Positions 19,570-28,099 of a DNA stretch of 64,000 nt are shown here, piece after piece. The translations under genes were made by a program, and so were the position numbers. The stretch lies in contig NZ_QTJP01000001.1 of NCBI RefSeq assembly GCF_003391115.1, positions 124,001 to 188,000 of the forward strand, in the 5' to 3' direction. Source of the stretch: Sphingomonas crusticola (lineage in GTDB: Bacteria; Pseudomonadota; Alphaproteobacteria; Sphingomonadales; Sphingomonadaceae). The notes beneath the pieces were generated by a model. That model saw only the letters and a list, made by a program, of their open reading frames with translations. It ran no database searches and had not been told where the DNA came from. The stretch's first letter is position 1. Every line of letters starts with the position of its first letter.

Positions 19570-20631
19570 ATGACAAAGACGGCTTTGGTAGTGGGCGTGA
19601 GCGGTATCGTCGGCAGCGCGACGGCAACCTTGCTTGTGGACCGAGGCTGGCAGGTGTCCGGCCTGGCGCGTCGCCCCACGGGCCAGGCCGGGGTGCAGCC
19701 GATCTGCGCCGATCTTCAAGACGTGGATGCCACCGCGCGCGCGCTGACCGACCTGCGGCCGGATGCGGTGTTCATCACCACCTGGCTGCGGCAGGACAGC
19801 GAGGCGGAGAATATCCGCGTCAATTCCGCGATGGTGCGCAATCTCCTCGACGGCCTGCCGAAGCCTACGGCACCGCGCCACGTCGCGCTGGTGACCGGCC
19901 TCAAACATTATCTCGGCCCGTTCGAGGCTTATGGCAAAGGCGCTCTCCCGCAGACCCCGTTTCGCGAGGAACAGGGCAGGCTGGACGTCGAAAATTTCTA
20001 CTATGCTCAGGAGGACGAGGTCTTTGCGGCCGCGGCGCGCGACGGCTTCACTTGGAGCGTCCACCGGCCGCACACGGTCATTGGCAAGGCGGTCGGCAAC
20101 GCGATGAACATGGGCACCACGCTCGCGGTCTACGCCACACTCTGCCGCGAGACAGGCCGTCCCTTTGCCTTCCCCGGATCCGCCGCGCAGTGGAACGGTC
20201 TTACGGACATGACCGATGCGCGCCAGCTTGCGCGCCACATGCTGTGGGCAGCGACCACGCCGGAGGCCGCGAATGAGGCGTTCAACGTCGTCAATGGCGA
20301 TGTCTTCCGCTGGAGCTGGATGTGGGGCCGTATCGCCAATTGGTTCGGGATCGCCGCCACGCCTTTCGATGGCATCGTACGGCCCCTTGAGCAGCAGATG
20401 GACGGCGACGCCGGCTTATGGCGCACCATCGCCGAACGCGAGGGGCTGGTCGAACTGGATCTCAGCCGCCTGGCATCGCCATGGCATACCGACGCAGATC
20501 TTGGCCGGCCGATCGAGGTCGTGACCGACATGTCGAAGAGCCGCCGGCTGGGATTCACCGAATATCAGCCGACGGACGATGCATTCTTCGATCTGTTCGC
20601 CCAGCTACGCAATGACCGCCTGATTCCTTGA
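19570..20631 (+). CDS. PRISE-type SDR family reductase (progesterone 5-beta-reductase/iridoid synthase-like)
   Basis: 353-aa atypical short-chain dehydrogenase. The N-terminal VVGVSGIVGSATATLLVDRG binds the nucleotide, and LARRP after beta-2 suggests NADPH preference. VTGLKHYLGPFEAY matches the V-T-G-x-K-H-Y-x-G-P-F motif of the PRISE family, and NFYYAQEDEVF supplies the catalytic Tyr. Family members reduce enone C=C bonds by 1,4-addition. The natural substrate is unknown. Stands alone between def and a convergent regulator. Confidence 0.8.
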   Translation: MTKTALVVGVSGIVGSATATLLVDRGWQVSGLARRPTGQAGVQPICADLQDVDATARALTDLRPDAVFITTWLRQDSEAENIRVNSAMVRNLLDGLPKPTAPRHVALVTGLKHYLGPFEAYGKGALPQTPFREEQGRLDVENFYYAQEDEVFAAAARDGFTWSVHRPHTVIGKAVGNAMNMGTTLAVYATLCRETGRPFAFPGSAAQWNGLTDMTDARQLARHMLWAATTPEAANEAFNVVNGDVFRWSWMWGRIANWFGIAATPFDGIVRPLEQQMDGDAGLWRTIAEREGLVELDLSRLASPWHTDADLGRPIEVVTDMSKSRRLGFTEYQPTDDAFFDLFAQLRNDRLIP

Positions 20632-20711
20632 GGACCTGGCCAAGCGAGTGGGGTGGTCTCTGTAGCCTAGCCGGGCTCGGGGGGTCCGAATGGAATATGG
20701 CGGCGACCAAG

Positions 20712-21539
20712 CTAAGCGGCTCGAATGAGTTCGCGGATACGGTCCGCGTCGGCCTCTGATACGGGATTGTAGACAATCATCCCCAATTCGGGTCGCCCCT
20801 CCACCGCGAACGACGAAAATTCGAGCTCGAGCGGACCGGCCTGCGGGTGGCGGATCCGCTTCGACCCTTCGCTGTGCGCCACCACTTCATTGTCCTGCCA
20901 CAGCATCGCAAATTCAGGGCTGAGGCGGCATAGCTCCTCGACCAAGCGGGAGACTTCCTCGCTGCCGCTCGCCCCGGCGCGCGATACGTCCGTACGAAAG
21001 GCGCCGACCACGAACCGCGCGACGCTCTGCCAATCTTCCTGTTTGGCGCGCACGCGCGACGTGCCGAACATCAGGCGCAGGATGTTGCGCTGCTCGCGGG
21101 GCAGTTTCGAATAATCTGTCAGCAGCGCGGACGCAGCCTTGTTCCAGGCGAGCACGTCCCAGGTCGCGCTTTTGACGATCGCGGGGCTGAATTCCATCGC
21201 ATCCAGCACGCGCTGCAAGCGCGGCGACACGCCGTCGACCGGTCGATATCGCACCTCCGGAGGCCGCCCAAGACCGAGCATGTAAAGGTGCTCACGCTCC
21301 GGCTCGGTCAGCATCATGCCCTTGGCGATGCGATCGAGTACTGCGGCCGACGGCGCGCCGCCGCGGCCTTGTTCGAGCCAGGTATACCAGGCCGCGCTGA
21401 TGTTCGATCGCTGGGCTACCTCTTCGCGGCGCAGACCAGGGGTTCGACGGCGTCCGCTCGCCAGCCCAAAGGCGGCAGGGTCGAGCCGTGTGCGACGATC
21501 GCGGAGGTACGACCCTAAAGAGTTGGTTGGTGCGCTCAC
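20712..21539 (-). CDS. Helix-turn-helix regulator with MmyB-like ligand-binding domain
   Basis: 275 aa. N-terminal XRE-type HTH: LGSYLRDRRTRLDPAAFGL, RRTPGLRREEVAQRSNISAA and WYTWLEQGRG. The rest is the MmyB-like domain (SPRLQRVLDAM, PAIVKSATWDVLAWNKAA, then the C-terminal LELEFSSFAVEG), proposed to bind small, possibly fatty-acid-like ligands. Divergent from the NAD(P)-dependent epimerase-like gene at 21635, which is therefore the likely target. An inverted repeat in the shared spacer fits autoregulation. Confidence 0.87.
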   Translation of the reverse strand: MSAPTNSLGSYLRDRRTRLDPAAFGLASGRRRTPGLRREEVAQRSNISAAWYTWLEQGRGGAPSAAVLDRIAKGMMLTEPEREHLYMLGLGRPPEVRYRPVDGVSPRLQRVLDAMEFSPAIVKSATWDVLAWNKAASALLTDYSKLPREQRNILRLMFGTSRVRAKQEDWQSVARFVVGAFRTDVSRAGASGSEEVSRLVEELCRLSPEFAMLWQDNEVVAHSEGSKRIRHPQAGPLELEFSSFAVEGRPELGMIVYNPVSEADADRIRELIRAA

Positions 21540-21552
21540 GGGAAACCTGTTG

Positions 21553-21568
21553 ATCGTTATACCACGAT
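21553..21568. promoter_or_regulatory. Candidate operator between the MmyB-type regulator and the SDR gene
   Basis: ATCGT-TATACC-ACGAT is a 5-bp-arm palindrome in the 95-bp divergent spacer. On the minus strand it overlaps a TATAAC hexamer that sits 17 bp from TTAAAG, a possible promoter for the regulator itself. Looser CCTGTT/AACAGG arms flank the palindrome. Confidence 0.4.
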
Positions 21569-21634
21569 AAGATCACTACTTTAACAGGATCATGCGTAGC
21601 GCAAGAGCGCCTCACGCACAATCGGAGGTATAGC

Positions 21635-22537
21635 ATGCGCGTCTTTCTTACCGGAGCAACCGGCTTCATCGGCTCTCATATTCTGCCGCAACTGCTCGAT
21701 GCCGGCCACAAGGTGCTTGGATTGACGCGCTCCGATGAGGGCGCCCGCGCACTGGAGGAGGCCGGAGCTCAAACGCATCTCGGTACTCTCGAAGATCTCG
21801 ACAGCCTAAGGCGCGGGGCGGCACAAGCGGACGCCGTGATGCATACCGCTTTTGATCACGATTTTTCGCGTTTCGCCGAGAATTGCGAGAAGGATCGCCG
21901 CGTGATCGAAGCCATCGGCGCGGTGCTTGCGGGCTCGGCGCGCCCGTTCATCATCACGTCCGGCGTGGGGCTGGGCAGCGTTGGCGCCGGGCAATTGGCG
22001 ATCGAGCAGGCGGTCGACTGGCATCATCCCAATCCGCGCGTCGCATCAGAGCAGGCGGGCGCGGCTGCGCTGGAAAAAGGTGCTTCGGTAGCCGTCGTGC
22101 GCCTCCCGCAGGTGCATGATACGAAGAAGCAGGGCCTCATCACGCCATTTATCGAGCTGAGCCGGGCTAAGCGTATGTCGGCTTATATCGGCGAGGGTGC
22201 CAACCGCTTTGCGGCAGCACACGTTACGGACGTAGCCCGGCTCTATCGGCTGGCGTTAGAGCATCACGAGCCCGGTGCCCGTTATCATGCGGTCGCGGAA
22301 GAAGGCGTGCCGCTACGGCAAATCGCGGAGGCGGTGGGCGCCGGGCTCGAAGTGCCGGTGGTGTCCTTGTCGTCCGAGCAGGCCGCCGATCATTTCGGCT
22401 GGCTCGCAATGTTCGCCGGTCTCGATCTTGCCGCGTCGAGTAGCTGGACGCGCGAGCGGCTGGGATGGCAACCGACGGGCCCGGGGCTCATCGCTGACCT
22501 CGAGCGCATGGACTATCGCATCGCCGACGCTGGTTAA
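21635..22537 (+). CDS. NAD(P)-dependent SDR/epimerase-like oxidoreductase
   Basis: 300 aa. Opens MRVFLTGATGFIGSHILPQL, the extended-SDR Rossmann motif, followed by HLGTLEDLDSLRRGA, the acidic turn. The mid-region FIITSGVGLG replaces the usual catalytic S-T...YxxxK arrangement: no clear YxxxK is visible, so it is an atypical SDR, as in many NmrA/epimerase-like proteins induced by MmyB- or LysR-type regulators. Strong Shine-Dalgarno CGGAGG. Overlaps the convergent next gene by 4 bp. Confidence 0.8.
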   Translation: MRVFLTGATGFIGSHILPQLLDAGHKVLGLTRSDEGARALEEAGAQTHLGTLEDLDSLRRGAAQADAVMHTAFDHDFSRFAENCEKDRRVIEAIGAVLAGSARPFIITSGVGLGSVGAGQLAIEQAVDWHHPNPRVASEQAGAAALEKGASVAVVRLPQVHDTKKQGLITPFIELSRAKRMSAYIGEGANRFAAAHVTDVARLYRLALEHHEPGARYHAVAEEGVPLRQIAEAVGAGLEVPVVSLSSEQAADHFGWLAMFAGLDLAASSSWTRERLGWQPTGPGLIADLERMDYRIADAG

Positions 22538-22926
22538 TTTCCTAGTGTCGCGAGCGCGCGGCGGCAATCTTCGACGCATTCGCGGCACATTTGCGCGCAG
22601 CGCTTGCAATGGTCGTGGTCGTGCTTGTCGCACTCCTCCGCGCACCAGGTGCAGATGTCGATACAGGTGCGCAGCATCGCCCCCAGCCCGGCATCATTAT
22701 TTCCAGTCCGCCGCACTGCCATGCGCGATGTCGCCGTACAGGCGTCGGCCGTATCCATGCACACCCGAATGCACTGGCGCATGTCCATCTCTTCCGCCGA
22801 GCAGGCGTCGGCGCAGGCGGTGGCGATCACGGCGCAATACATGGCGTGTTTGGCGGCTTCAGCGAGGGGCTCGTTGATATGGCCGCCCGCCGACGGGTGC
22901 GACGCGATCATCTTGCGGATGGACAT
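22534..22926 (-). CDS. Four-helix bundle copper-binding protein (Csp/DUF326-like)
   Basis: 130 aa, Cys-rich with regular spacing: CAVIATACADACSAEE, CIRVCMDTADAC, CIDICTWCAEECDKH, then HCKRCAQMCRECVEDC. The cysteines recur every 3-4 or 7 residues along predicted helices, as in copper-storage protein Csp and DUF326 proteins, which hold many Cu(I) ions in a bundle core. No signal peptide or Tat motif is seen, so a cytosolic Csp3-like store is likely. No copper transporter is adjacent. The ATG start gives MSIRKMIASHP. Confidence 0.87.
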   Translation of the reverse strand: MSIRKMIASHPSAGGHINEPLAEAAKHAMYCAVIATACADACSAEEMDMRQCIRVCMDTADACTATSRMAVRRTGNNDAGLGAMLRTCIDICTWCAEECDKHDHDHCKRCAQMCRECVEDCRRALATLGN

Positions 22927-23041
22927 GGGCTCTCCTCTACGGGCTTCTTATTCCTATACACTGCGCCCGCCGATGCGTTCCGTCCAGACGCTGCATAAGG
23001 ATCATCTCAAGCGACTTGAGCACAGCGACGGGGGGCGCTAG

Positions 23042-23056
23042 GTTCGCATTTCGTTC
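23042..23056 (+). promoter_or_regulatory. SOS (LexA) box upstream of rmuC
   Basis: GTTC-GCATTTC-GTTC, a perfect match to the alphaproteobacterial LexA pattern, centred about 22 bp before the rmuC start. Position and the gene's role in DNA recombination support real LexA control. Confidence 0.8.
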
Positions 23057-23070
23057 CGGGGTGAGATGAA

Positions 23071-24414
23071 ATGGGCTTGGCGCTGGCAATCGGACTATTG
23101 GCATTGCTCGCCGGCTTGGCGGTCGGCTGGTTCGCGCGTGCGAGCGCCGCCGCCAAGACCGAAGCGCAGGCGGCCGAAGTGCCGCAGCTGCGCATTCAGC
23201 TCGGCGAAGTCACTGCAACCCGCGACGCGGCTTTGCGCGATCTGGCGGTCGAACGCGCCGCCATGGGCGAGCGCGCGCAGGCGTTCGAGGCACGACTGAC
23301 CGAGTTGCGCGAAGCCAAAGAGGCGCTGTCGGCGCAGTTCAGCGAAGTCGGCGCCAAATTGCTCGGCGATGCGCAGCGCCAGTTCCTCGAGCGCGCCGAC
23401 CAGCGGTTTGCGCAGGCCGGTGAGAAGACCGACGCACAGCTGAAGGCATTGCTGACACCGGTCGAGACAACGCTTAAACGCTATGAGGAAGGGCTGGCCA
23501 AGGTCGAGAAGGAACGCGTCGGCAGTTACGAAGCGCTCAAAGAAGCTGCGATAGGTCTCGCCCAAGGCAACGATATCGTTCGTAAAGAGACGGCGCGGCT
23601 TACCAATGTGCTGCGCTCCAGCCCAAAGCATCGCGGTCGTTGGGGCGAGCAGCAATTGCGCACCATCCTTGAATCCGCGGGGTTGGCGGAGAATGTCGAT
23701 TTTGAGCTGGAGGCCACGGTTTCCGACGGCGAGCGCCAACTACGGCCCGATTGCGTGATCAAGCTGCCAGGCGGACGCTGCATCGTCATCGACGTCAAAT
23801 GCCCGCTGACCGCTTTCGAGCAGGCCTTCGACGAGGAAGATGAGGCACGGCGCGGGGAGCTGCTGCTCGCACATGCAACCGCGATGCGCTCCTATGCCAC
23901 TGACCTTGGTCGCAAATCTTACTGGAAGCAGTTTGATCTTTCGCCTGATTTTGTCATCATGTTCATCCCCGGCGAGCATTTCCTGTCGGCAGCCGCAGAG
24001 CGCGCCCCGGAACTGATCGAGCAGGCCTTTCGCGGCGGCGTGATCATCGCCTCCACCATTAACATGCTCGCGCTCGCCAAGGTGATGGCGGGAATGTGGC
24101 GGCAAGAGGGGCTGGCCAAGCAGGCCGAAGAAGTCGGGCGGCTCGGCAAGGAGCTCTATGCCCGGTTGCAGACTATGGGCCGGCATGTCGATCGGCTGGG
24201 CCGCAATCTCAACCAGGCGACGGGTGCCTACAATGATTTCGTCGGCAGCCTTGAGAGCCAGGTGATGACGCAGGCCAAACGGTTCGAGGCGCTGAGCGTG
24301 GAGACTGGCGGCAAGCCGATCGAGCCGCTGACTATGATCGACACCGCGGTACGCCCGCTCGCCAAGCTTTCGACCGGCGCACTTCCCGATTACCCGGCGG
24401 AGGCGGCAGAGTAA
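23071..24414 (+). CDS. rmuC: DNA recombination protein RmuC
   Basis: 447 aa. One N-terminal membrane helix (LALAIGLLALLAGLAVGWF), a long charged coiled coil to about residue 200, then the nuclease-like RmuC domain with RSSPKHRGRWGEQQLRTILE, DCVIKLPGGRCIVIDVKCPL (PD-(D/E)xK-like) and DFVIMFIPGEHFLSAA. RmuC limits inversions and rearrangements at short repeats. The SOS box upstream indicates damage induction. An APC transporter gene begins 6 bp later. Confidence 0.93.
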   Translation: MGLALAIGLLALLAGLAVGWFARASAAAKTEAQAAEVPQLRIQLGEVTATRDAALRDLAVERAAMGERAQAFEARLTELREAKEALSAQFSEVGAKLLGDAQRQFLERADQRFAQAGEKTDAQLKALLTPVETTLKRYEEGLAKVEKERVGSYEALKEAAIGLAQGNDIVRKETARLTNVLRSSPKHRGRWGEQQLRTILESAGLAENVDFELEATVSDGERQLRPDCVIKLPGGRCIVIDVKCPLTAFEQAFDEEDEARRGELLLAHATAMRSYATDLGRKSYWKQFDLSPDFVIMFIPGEHFLSAAAERAPELIEQAFRGGVIIASTINMLALAKVMAGMWRQEGLAKQAEEVGRLGKELYARLQTMGRHVDRLGRNLNQATGAYNDFVGSLESQVMTQAKRFEALSVETGGKPIEPLTMIDTAVRPLAKLSTGALPDYPAEAAE

Positions 24415-24420
24415 GGGCTG

Positions 24421-25818
24421 GTGCAAACGGCCGGTACAGCGCCGCCGGCGCCGCATCCGCTGACACGCTGCCTAGGCGTGCTCGGCATCCTGTTCCTGAC
24501 CTTGTCCGCAACGACACCAGCCTCATCGGTGTTCATAATCGTGCCGGGTATGCTGCAGACGGCGGGAACGGGGACGTTGTGGGCATTCCTGCTGGCGGCG
24601 CTGGTCTGCATCGCCACCGCTTACGTCTATGCCGAACTGTCCTCGGCTTTCCCGGTCGCGGGTGGCGAATATGTGATGGTGGCGCGCACGCTCGGGCCGC
24701 TGCCGGGCTTCGTCATCCTCGGCATCAACGTATTCAACAACATACTTTTCCCGCCAGTAGTGGGGCTGGGGGTAAGCGCGGTGCTGGGCCTGGTCATTCC
24801 GGGGCTGCCGCAGATTCCAACCGCGATCGCGGTGGTGGCGGGCTCGACGCTGTGCGGAATGCTCAACATCCGCGTGAATGCGATCGTCACCGGTATCTTC
24901 CTCGCGGTCGAAATGGTGGCCCTGGCAGTTTTGGTCGCGCTCGGGCTGATCGCGCCGGCGCGCGGCATCGCGACGATGCTGGCGCATCCAACGATGCTCG
25001 CGGAAGGCGCGATGGTGTCGACGTCGCTCTCTTCGATCGGATTGGCGACCACGATCGCGATCTTCGCGCTCAACGGTTACGGTATGGCGGTCTATTTCGG
25101 CGAGGAGATGCACGACGCCCGCCGCAAGATCGCCCGCGTGATCCTGATCTCGTTCGGCCTGTCGTTGCTGTTGGAGCTGGCGCCGGTGATCGCCCTGTTG
25201 GTGGGCGCGTCCGATCTGCGCGCGACCTTCGCGGCCGACGATCCGTTCGGCCAGTTCGTTGCGGTGCGCGGCGGCACATGGCTTTCGCAGATGGTAGCGA
25301 TCGGGGTGGTGATCGCGATCGTCAATGCGGTAATCGTGACTCTGCTCGCCTCTGCGCGCTTCTTCTGGAGCACCGGGAGGGACCTCGTGTGGGGCTATCG
25401 CTTCGACGAATATATCGGCGCGGTCCATCCGCGTTGGGGCAGCCCGTGGATTGCGACCCTCATCGTCGGGGCGGTAGGCGTTGCCTGCTGCTTCATCAGC
25501 CTTAAATTCCTGTTGATCCTCAATGGCGGGGGACTGATCGTGACCTATGGCGCGATCAGCCTCGCCGCCATCGTCGGGCGCCGCCGCGGCACGACCGCCG
25601 GTGGCGCCTATCGCATGCCGCTCTTCCCGCTGGCGCCGCTCTTCACCCTGCTGGCGCTGAGCTACATAATCGTCGCGACCTGGCAGGATGTGGAGGAGGG
25701 GCGCCCGGGCATGATCGCGACCGCCGCGCAGATAGTCGGCGCGGCGGCCTATTACTGGCTGGTGCTGAAGCGGCGGGGCAACTGGACCGTGCGGGAGCCT
25801 GCGGACTGGCGGTCCTGA
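24421..25818 (+). CDS. APC-family amino acid permease
   Basis: 465 aa with about 12 membrane segments. FLTLSATTPASSVFIIVPGM in TM1 and ELSSAFPVAGGEYVMVARTL in TM2-3 are typical of amino acid-polyamine-organocation permeases. Substrate not predictable. GTG start. Although it follows rmuC closely (6 bp), it has no evident DNA-repair link; read-through from the SOS promoter would make it damage-inducible too. Confidence 0.85.
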   Translation: MQTAGTAPPAPHPLTRCLGVLGILFLTLSATTPASSVFIIVPGMLQTAGTGTLWAFLLAALVCIATAYVYAELSSAFPVAGGEYVMVARTLGPLPGFVILGINVFNNILFPPVVGLGVSAVLGLVIPGLPQIPTAIAVVAGSTLCGMLNIRVNAIVTGIFLAVEMVALAVLVALGLIAPARGIATMLAHPTMLAEGAMVSTSLSSIGLATTIAIFALNGYGMAVYFGEEMHDARRKIARVILISFGLSLLLELAPVIALLVGASDLRATFAADDPFGQFVAVRGGTWLSQMVAIGVVIAIVNAVIVTLLASARFFWSTGRDLVWGYRFDEYIGAVHPRWGSPWIATLIVGAVGVACCFISLKFLLILNGGGLIVTYGAISLAAIVGRRRGTTAGGAYRMPLFPLAPLFTLLALSYIIVATWQDVEEGRPGMIATAAQIVGAAAYYWLVLKRRGNWTVREPADWRS

Positions 25819-25838
25819 AGGCTCTCGCATAGCCAATC

Positions 25839-26501
25839 TCAACCGAGCCGGATCGACAGCTCGACATCGGCCGCGAACGGCACCGAGAGATAGCCGCGCT
25901 CCGGCGCGCGAACCTGCGCCAGATAGTCGGGGCTATAATCGGCATTGTCGGCCACGATCAGTGCCCCGGGGCGCAGCCGCCTTTCGACGAGCTCGAGGAT
26001 ATCAGGATAGAGGCCCTTGGCGCCGTCGAGCAGCAGGAGATCAACCGTATCGGGCAGGTCGACAGCGAGGGTTTCCAGCGCGTCGCCCTCGCGAAATTCC
26101 ACCAGATCGACGAGGCCAGCGGCGGTGAGGTTCGCCCGCGCGCTGGCGATCTTGGACGGTTCGAATTCGCTGGTGATGAGCCGTCCGCCCCCATTGTCGC
26201 GTAGCGCGGCGGCGAGATGGAGCGTCGATACGCCGAACGACGTCCCGAACTCGACGACGTTGCGAGCCCGCATGCTGCGTGCCAGCATGTAAAGCAGGAT
26301 GGCGGTCTCGCGCGATACGGCGAGCGGCGCGTCCTTAAGCAAGCTGTAAAGCTCACGATATTCGGTCTTGCTCTGCATCAGCCGCTGCCGCTCCTCGGGG
26401 GACATGCTGTCGACGGCAGGGATGTCGAGCCGCCAGGAGCGATCGGCGTCGATCAGGCCGTCCAGCACGGTGGTGAGCGACGCGGTAGTGAGCGTGGTCA
26501 T
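25839..26501 (-). CDS. Class I SAM-dependent O-methyltransferase
   Basis: 220 aa. VVEFGTSFGVSTLHLAAAL is the SAM-binding glycine loop of the caffeoyl-CoA/catechol O-methyltransferase family, LITSEFEPSKIASARANL supplies the acidic ribose ligand, and DLLLLDGAKGLYPDIL the metal-binding Asp, and LIVADNADYSPDYL a second one. Substrate unknown. Divergent from a TetR regulator, the likely controller. Confidence 0.85.
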   Translation of the reverse strand: MTTLTTASLTTVLDGLIDADRSWRLDIPAVDSMSPEERQRLMQSKTEYRELYSLLKDAPLAVSRETAILLYMLARSMRARNVVEFGTSFGVSTLHLAAALRDNGGGRLITSEFEPSKIASARANLTAAGLVDLVEFREGDALETLAVDLPDTVDLLLLDGAKGLYPDILELVERRLRPGALIVADNADYSPDYLAQVRAPERGYLSVPFAADVELSIRLG

Positions 26502-26542
26502 TCGATTTCTCCGAAATTCGGGGCGTTCTTGCGACCCGCATA

Positions 26543-26579
26543 GAATGCGACTAATCCGTCAGTTTCGCTATTCGCATTC
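26543..26579. promoter_or_regulatory. Candidate TetR operator
   Basis: GAATGCG and CGCATTC form 7-bp inverted arms in the 90-bp spacer between the methyltransferase and TetR genes. Read outward, the half sites extend to GAATGCGACTA and GAATGCGAATA (one mismatch in 11). Confidence 0.45.
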
Positions 26580-26591
26580 CGGGAGGCGGCC

Positions 26592-27218
26592 GTGAACGAG
26601 CCGAGAAAGTCGCGGATTTCTGCGCTTAAAGAGCCGAAGCAGGCCCGTTCGATCGAGCTTGTCGCGGCCATCTTGGAAGCGGCTGTTCATGTTTTAGAGC
26701 GCGAAGGTGCACAGCGTTTCACAACCGCGCGAGTCGCTGAGAAAGCGGGGGTCAGCGTCGGCTCACTCTATCAATATTTCCCGAACAAGGCCGCGATCCT
26801 GTTCCGGCTGCAGAGCGACGAATGGCGCGAGACGATGGACATGCTCCGCGCGATTCTCGACGATACAGGCCGCCCGCCGCTCGATCGGCTGCGGGCGCTG
26901 GTCCACGCCTTCATTCGTTCCGAATGCGCGGAAGCGGGAATGCGCACGGCGCTCGACGACGCCGCGCCGCTTTACCGCAATGCGCCCGAGGCGCAGGCCG
27001 CCAAGGCCGGGAGCGACCGCATCTTCCTGCACTTCATGCGCGAAGCGCTGCCGCACGCGGTCGACGCGGAGCAGGAGTTAGCCGCCGACATGATCAAGGC
27101 GACGCTGAGCAATGTCGGCGCAAATTTCTCGGCCTCACCGCGCACCGAGGCCGAAATTGCGCGCTATGGCGATGCCATGGCCGACATGTTCTGCGCCTAT
27201 CTGCGCGACATCTGTTGA
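26592..27218 (+). CDS. TetR/AcrR-family transcriptional regulator
   Basis: 208 aa. Standard TetR HTH: FTTARVAEKAGVSVGSLYQYFPNK at about residues 39-62 (shown region spans helices 2-4), with an unrelated C-terminal ligand-binding domain. GTG start after GGGAGGCGGCC. Most likely controls the divergent O-methyltransferase and itself via the inverted repeat in the spacer. Confidence 0.88.
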   Translation: MNEPRKSRISALKEPKQARSIELVAAILEAAVHVLEREGAQRFTTARVAEKAGVSVGSLYQYFPNKAAILFRLQSDEWRETMDMLRAILDDTGRPPLDRLRALVHAFIRSECAEAGMRTALDDAAPLYRNAPEAQAAKAGSDRIFLHFMREALPHAVDAEQELAADMIKATLSNVGANFSASPRTEAEIARYGDAMADMFCAYLRDIC

Positions 27219-27254
27219 TCCGGAAGATCCGATCCCGCGCCGCCGATGCGTCGA

Positions 27255-27752
27255 TCAACTCCTGGCCAGGACGGCGAGGCATCGCTGCTTATACTGGCGC
27301 AGCGCGGGGTCATTGACGGCGTGAACCGCGCGGGAGGCGCGTTCGCGAAAGCGGGTAAGGTCGGCAGTCCTAGGTTCGATCGCGCGATCCTGGCACAGCC
27401 ACGCAGGGCGCGGCAGGCGGGAGTCGGCCCTTTCGAGGGAAAAAACCGCATGCGGATTGATCTGGAGAGCGTCGCTCAGCGCCTTGCTGATCCCTTCCGC
27501 CCTGGCGCCATCGGTACCATGATACAGGGCCGCGACCACATTCAGCCATCGCACATCCCCTTTGGCCGCTTCATCCAGGATATGATCGAATTGCGGCTCG
27601 GACAGGCGGTGGTCGACGAATGCAGCTCCGTCATGCCCAATCATCTGCTGGAGGGTGGTCGGCGTCAGCTGCCGGCCTGACGCCGGCATAGCGGCGAAGC
27701 ATGCGAGGAGCGCCGCGCGTAACGGGATCGATCGCTTCATTGGTGATCTCAT
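27255..27752 (-). CDS. Hypothetical secreted protein
   Basis: 165 aa. Signal peptide MKRSIPLRAALLACFAAMPASG from an internal ATG. The start four codons earlier overlaps the upstream gene's stop (ATGA) and is preferred for coupling. The mature part holds two cysteines (PAWLCQD and QRCLAV), probably one disulfide, and a helical region (DHRLSEPQFDHILDEAAKGD). No family recognised. Second gene of a two-gene unit of small exported proteins. Confidence 0.55.
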   Translation of the reverse strand: MRSPMKRSIPLRAALLACFAAMPASGRQLTPTTLQQMIGHDGAAFVDHRLSEPQFDHILDEAAKGDVRWLNVVAALYHGTDGARAEGISKALSDALQINPHAVFSLERADSRLPRPAWLCQDRAIEPRTADLTRFRERASRAVHAVNDPALRQYKQRCLAVLARS

Positions 27753-28099
27753 GGTTGCCGGTGGGAGCAGGCGAAGACAACGAAGGGCCGCAGCAGCCGA
27801 GTGTGGATCATCGCCTTAAGCGTCTCGACCGTAGGGCAGGCCAGGCCATCGCGCCCGGCGCAATGCGCCTCTTGCTGGTTTGCCGCTGAAAGGCTCCTGA
27901 TATGCTGAGGCGAAAGCTGCTCCTCAAACCCTTCCTCCTCCCAATCGAGCGAAGCGGGGGTGATCAGCCGAAGCTGACGCGCTGGACAAGCGCGATCGGC
28001 CTGCCTTGCAAAACGATCGAAGGAAGCGCCGTCCAAAACCTGGCTGGGAACGGGCATTGCGGCCAGCGCGAGAGCCAGAAACACCATGTCCGTCCTCAT
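27749..28099 (-). CDS. Hypothetical secreted Cys-containing protein
   Basis: 116 aa. Signal peptide MRTDMVFLALALAAMPVPSQV. Mature region with four cysteines (RACPAR, HCAGRDG, LACPTV and FACSH), enough for two disulfides. The frame is open to 28231, but the upstream part is basic and signal-less, so the ATG before the signal peptide was chosen. Overlaps the next gene by 4 bp. Function unknown. Confidence 0.5.
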   Translation of the reverse strand: MRTDMVFLALALAAMPVPSQVLDGASFDRFARQADRACPARQLRLITPASLDWEEEGFEEQLSPQHIRSLSAANQQEAHCAGRDGLACPTVETLKAMIHTRLLRPFVVFACSHRQP

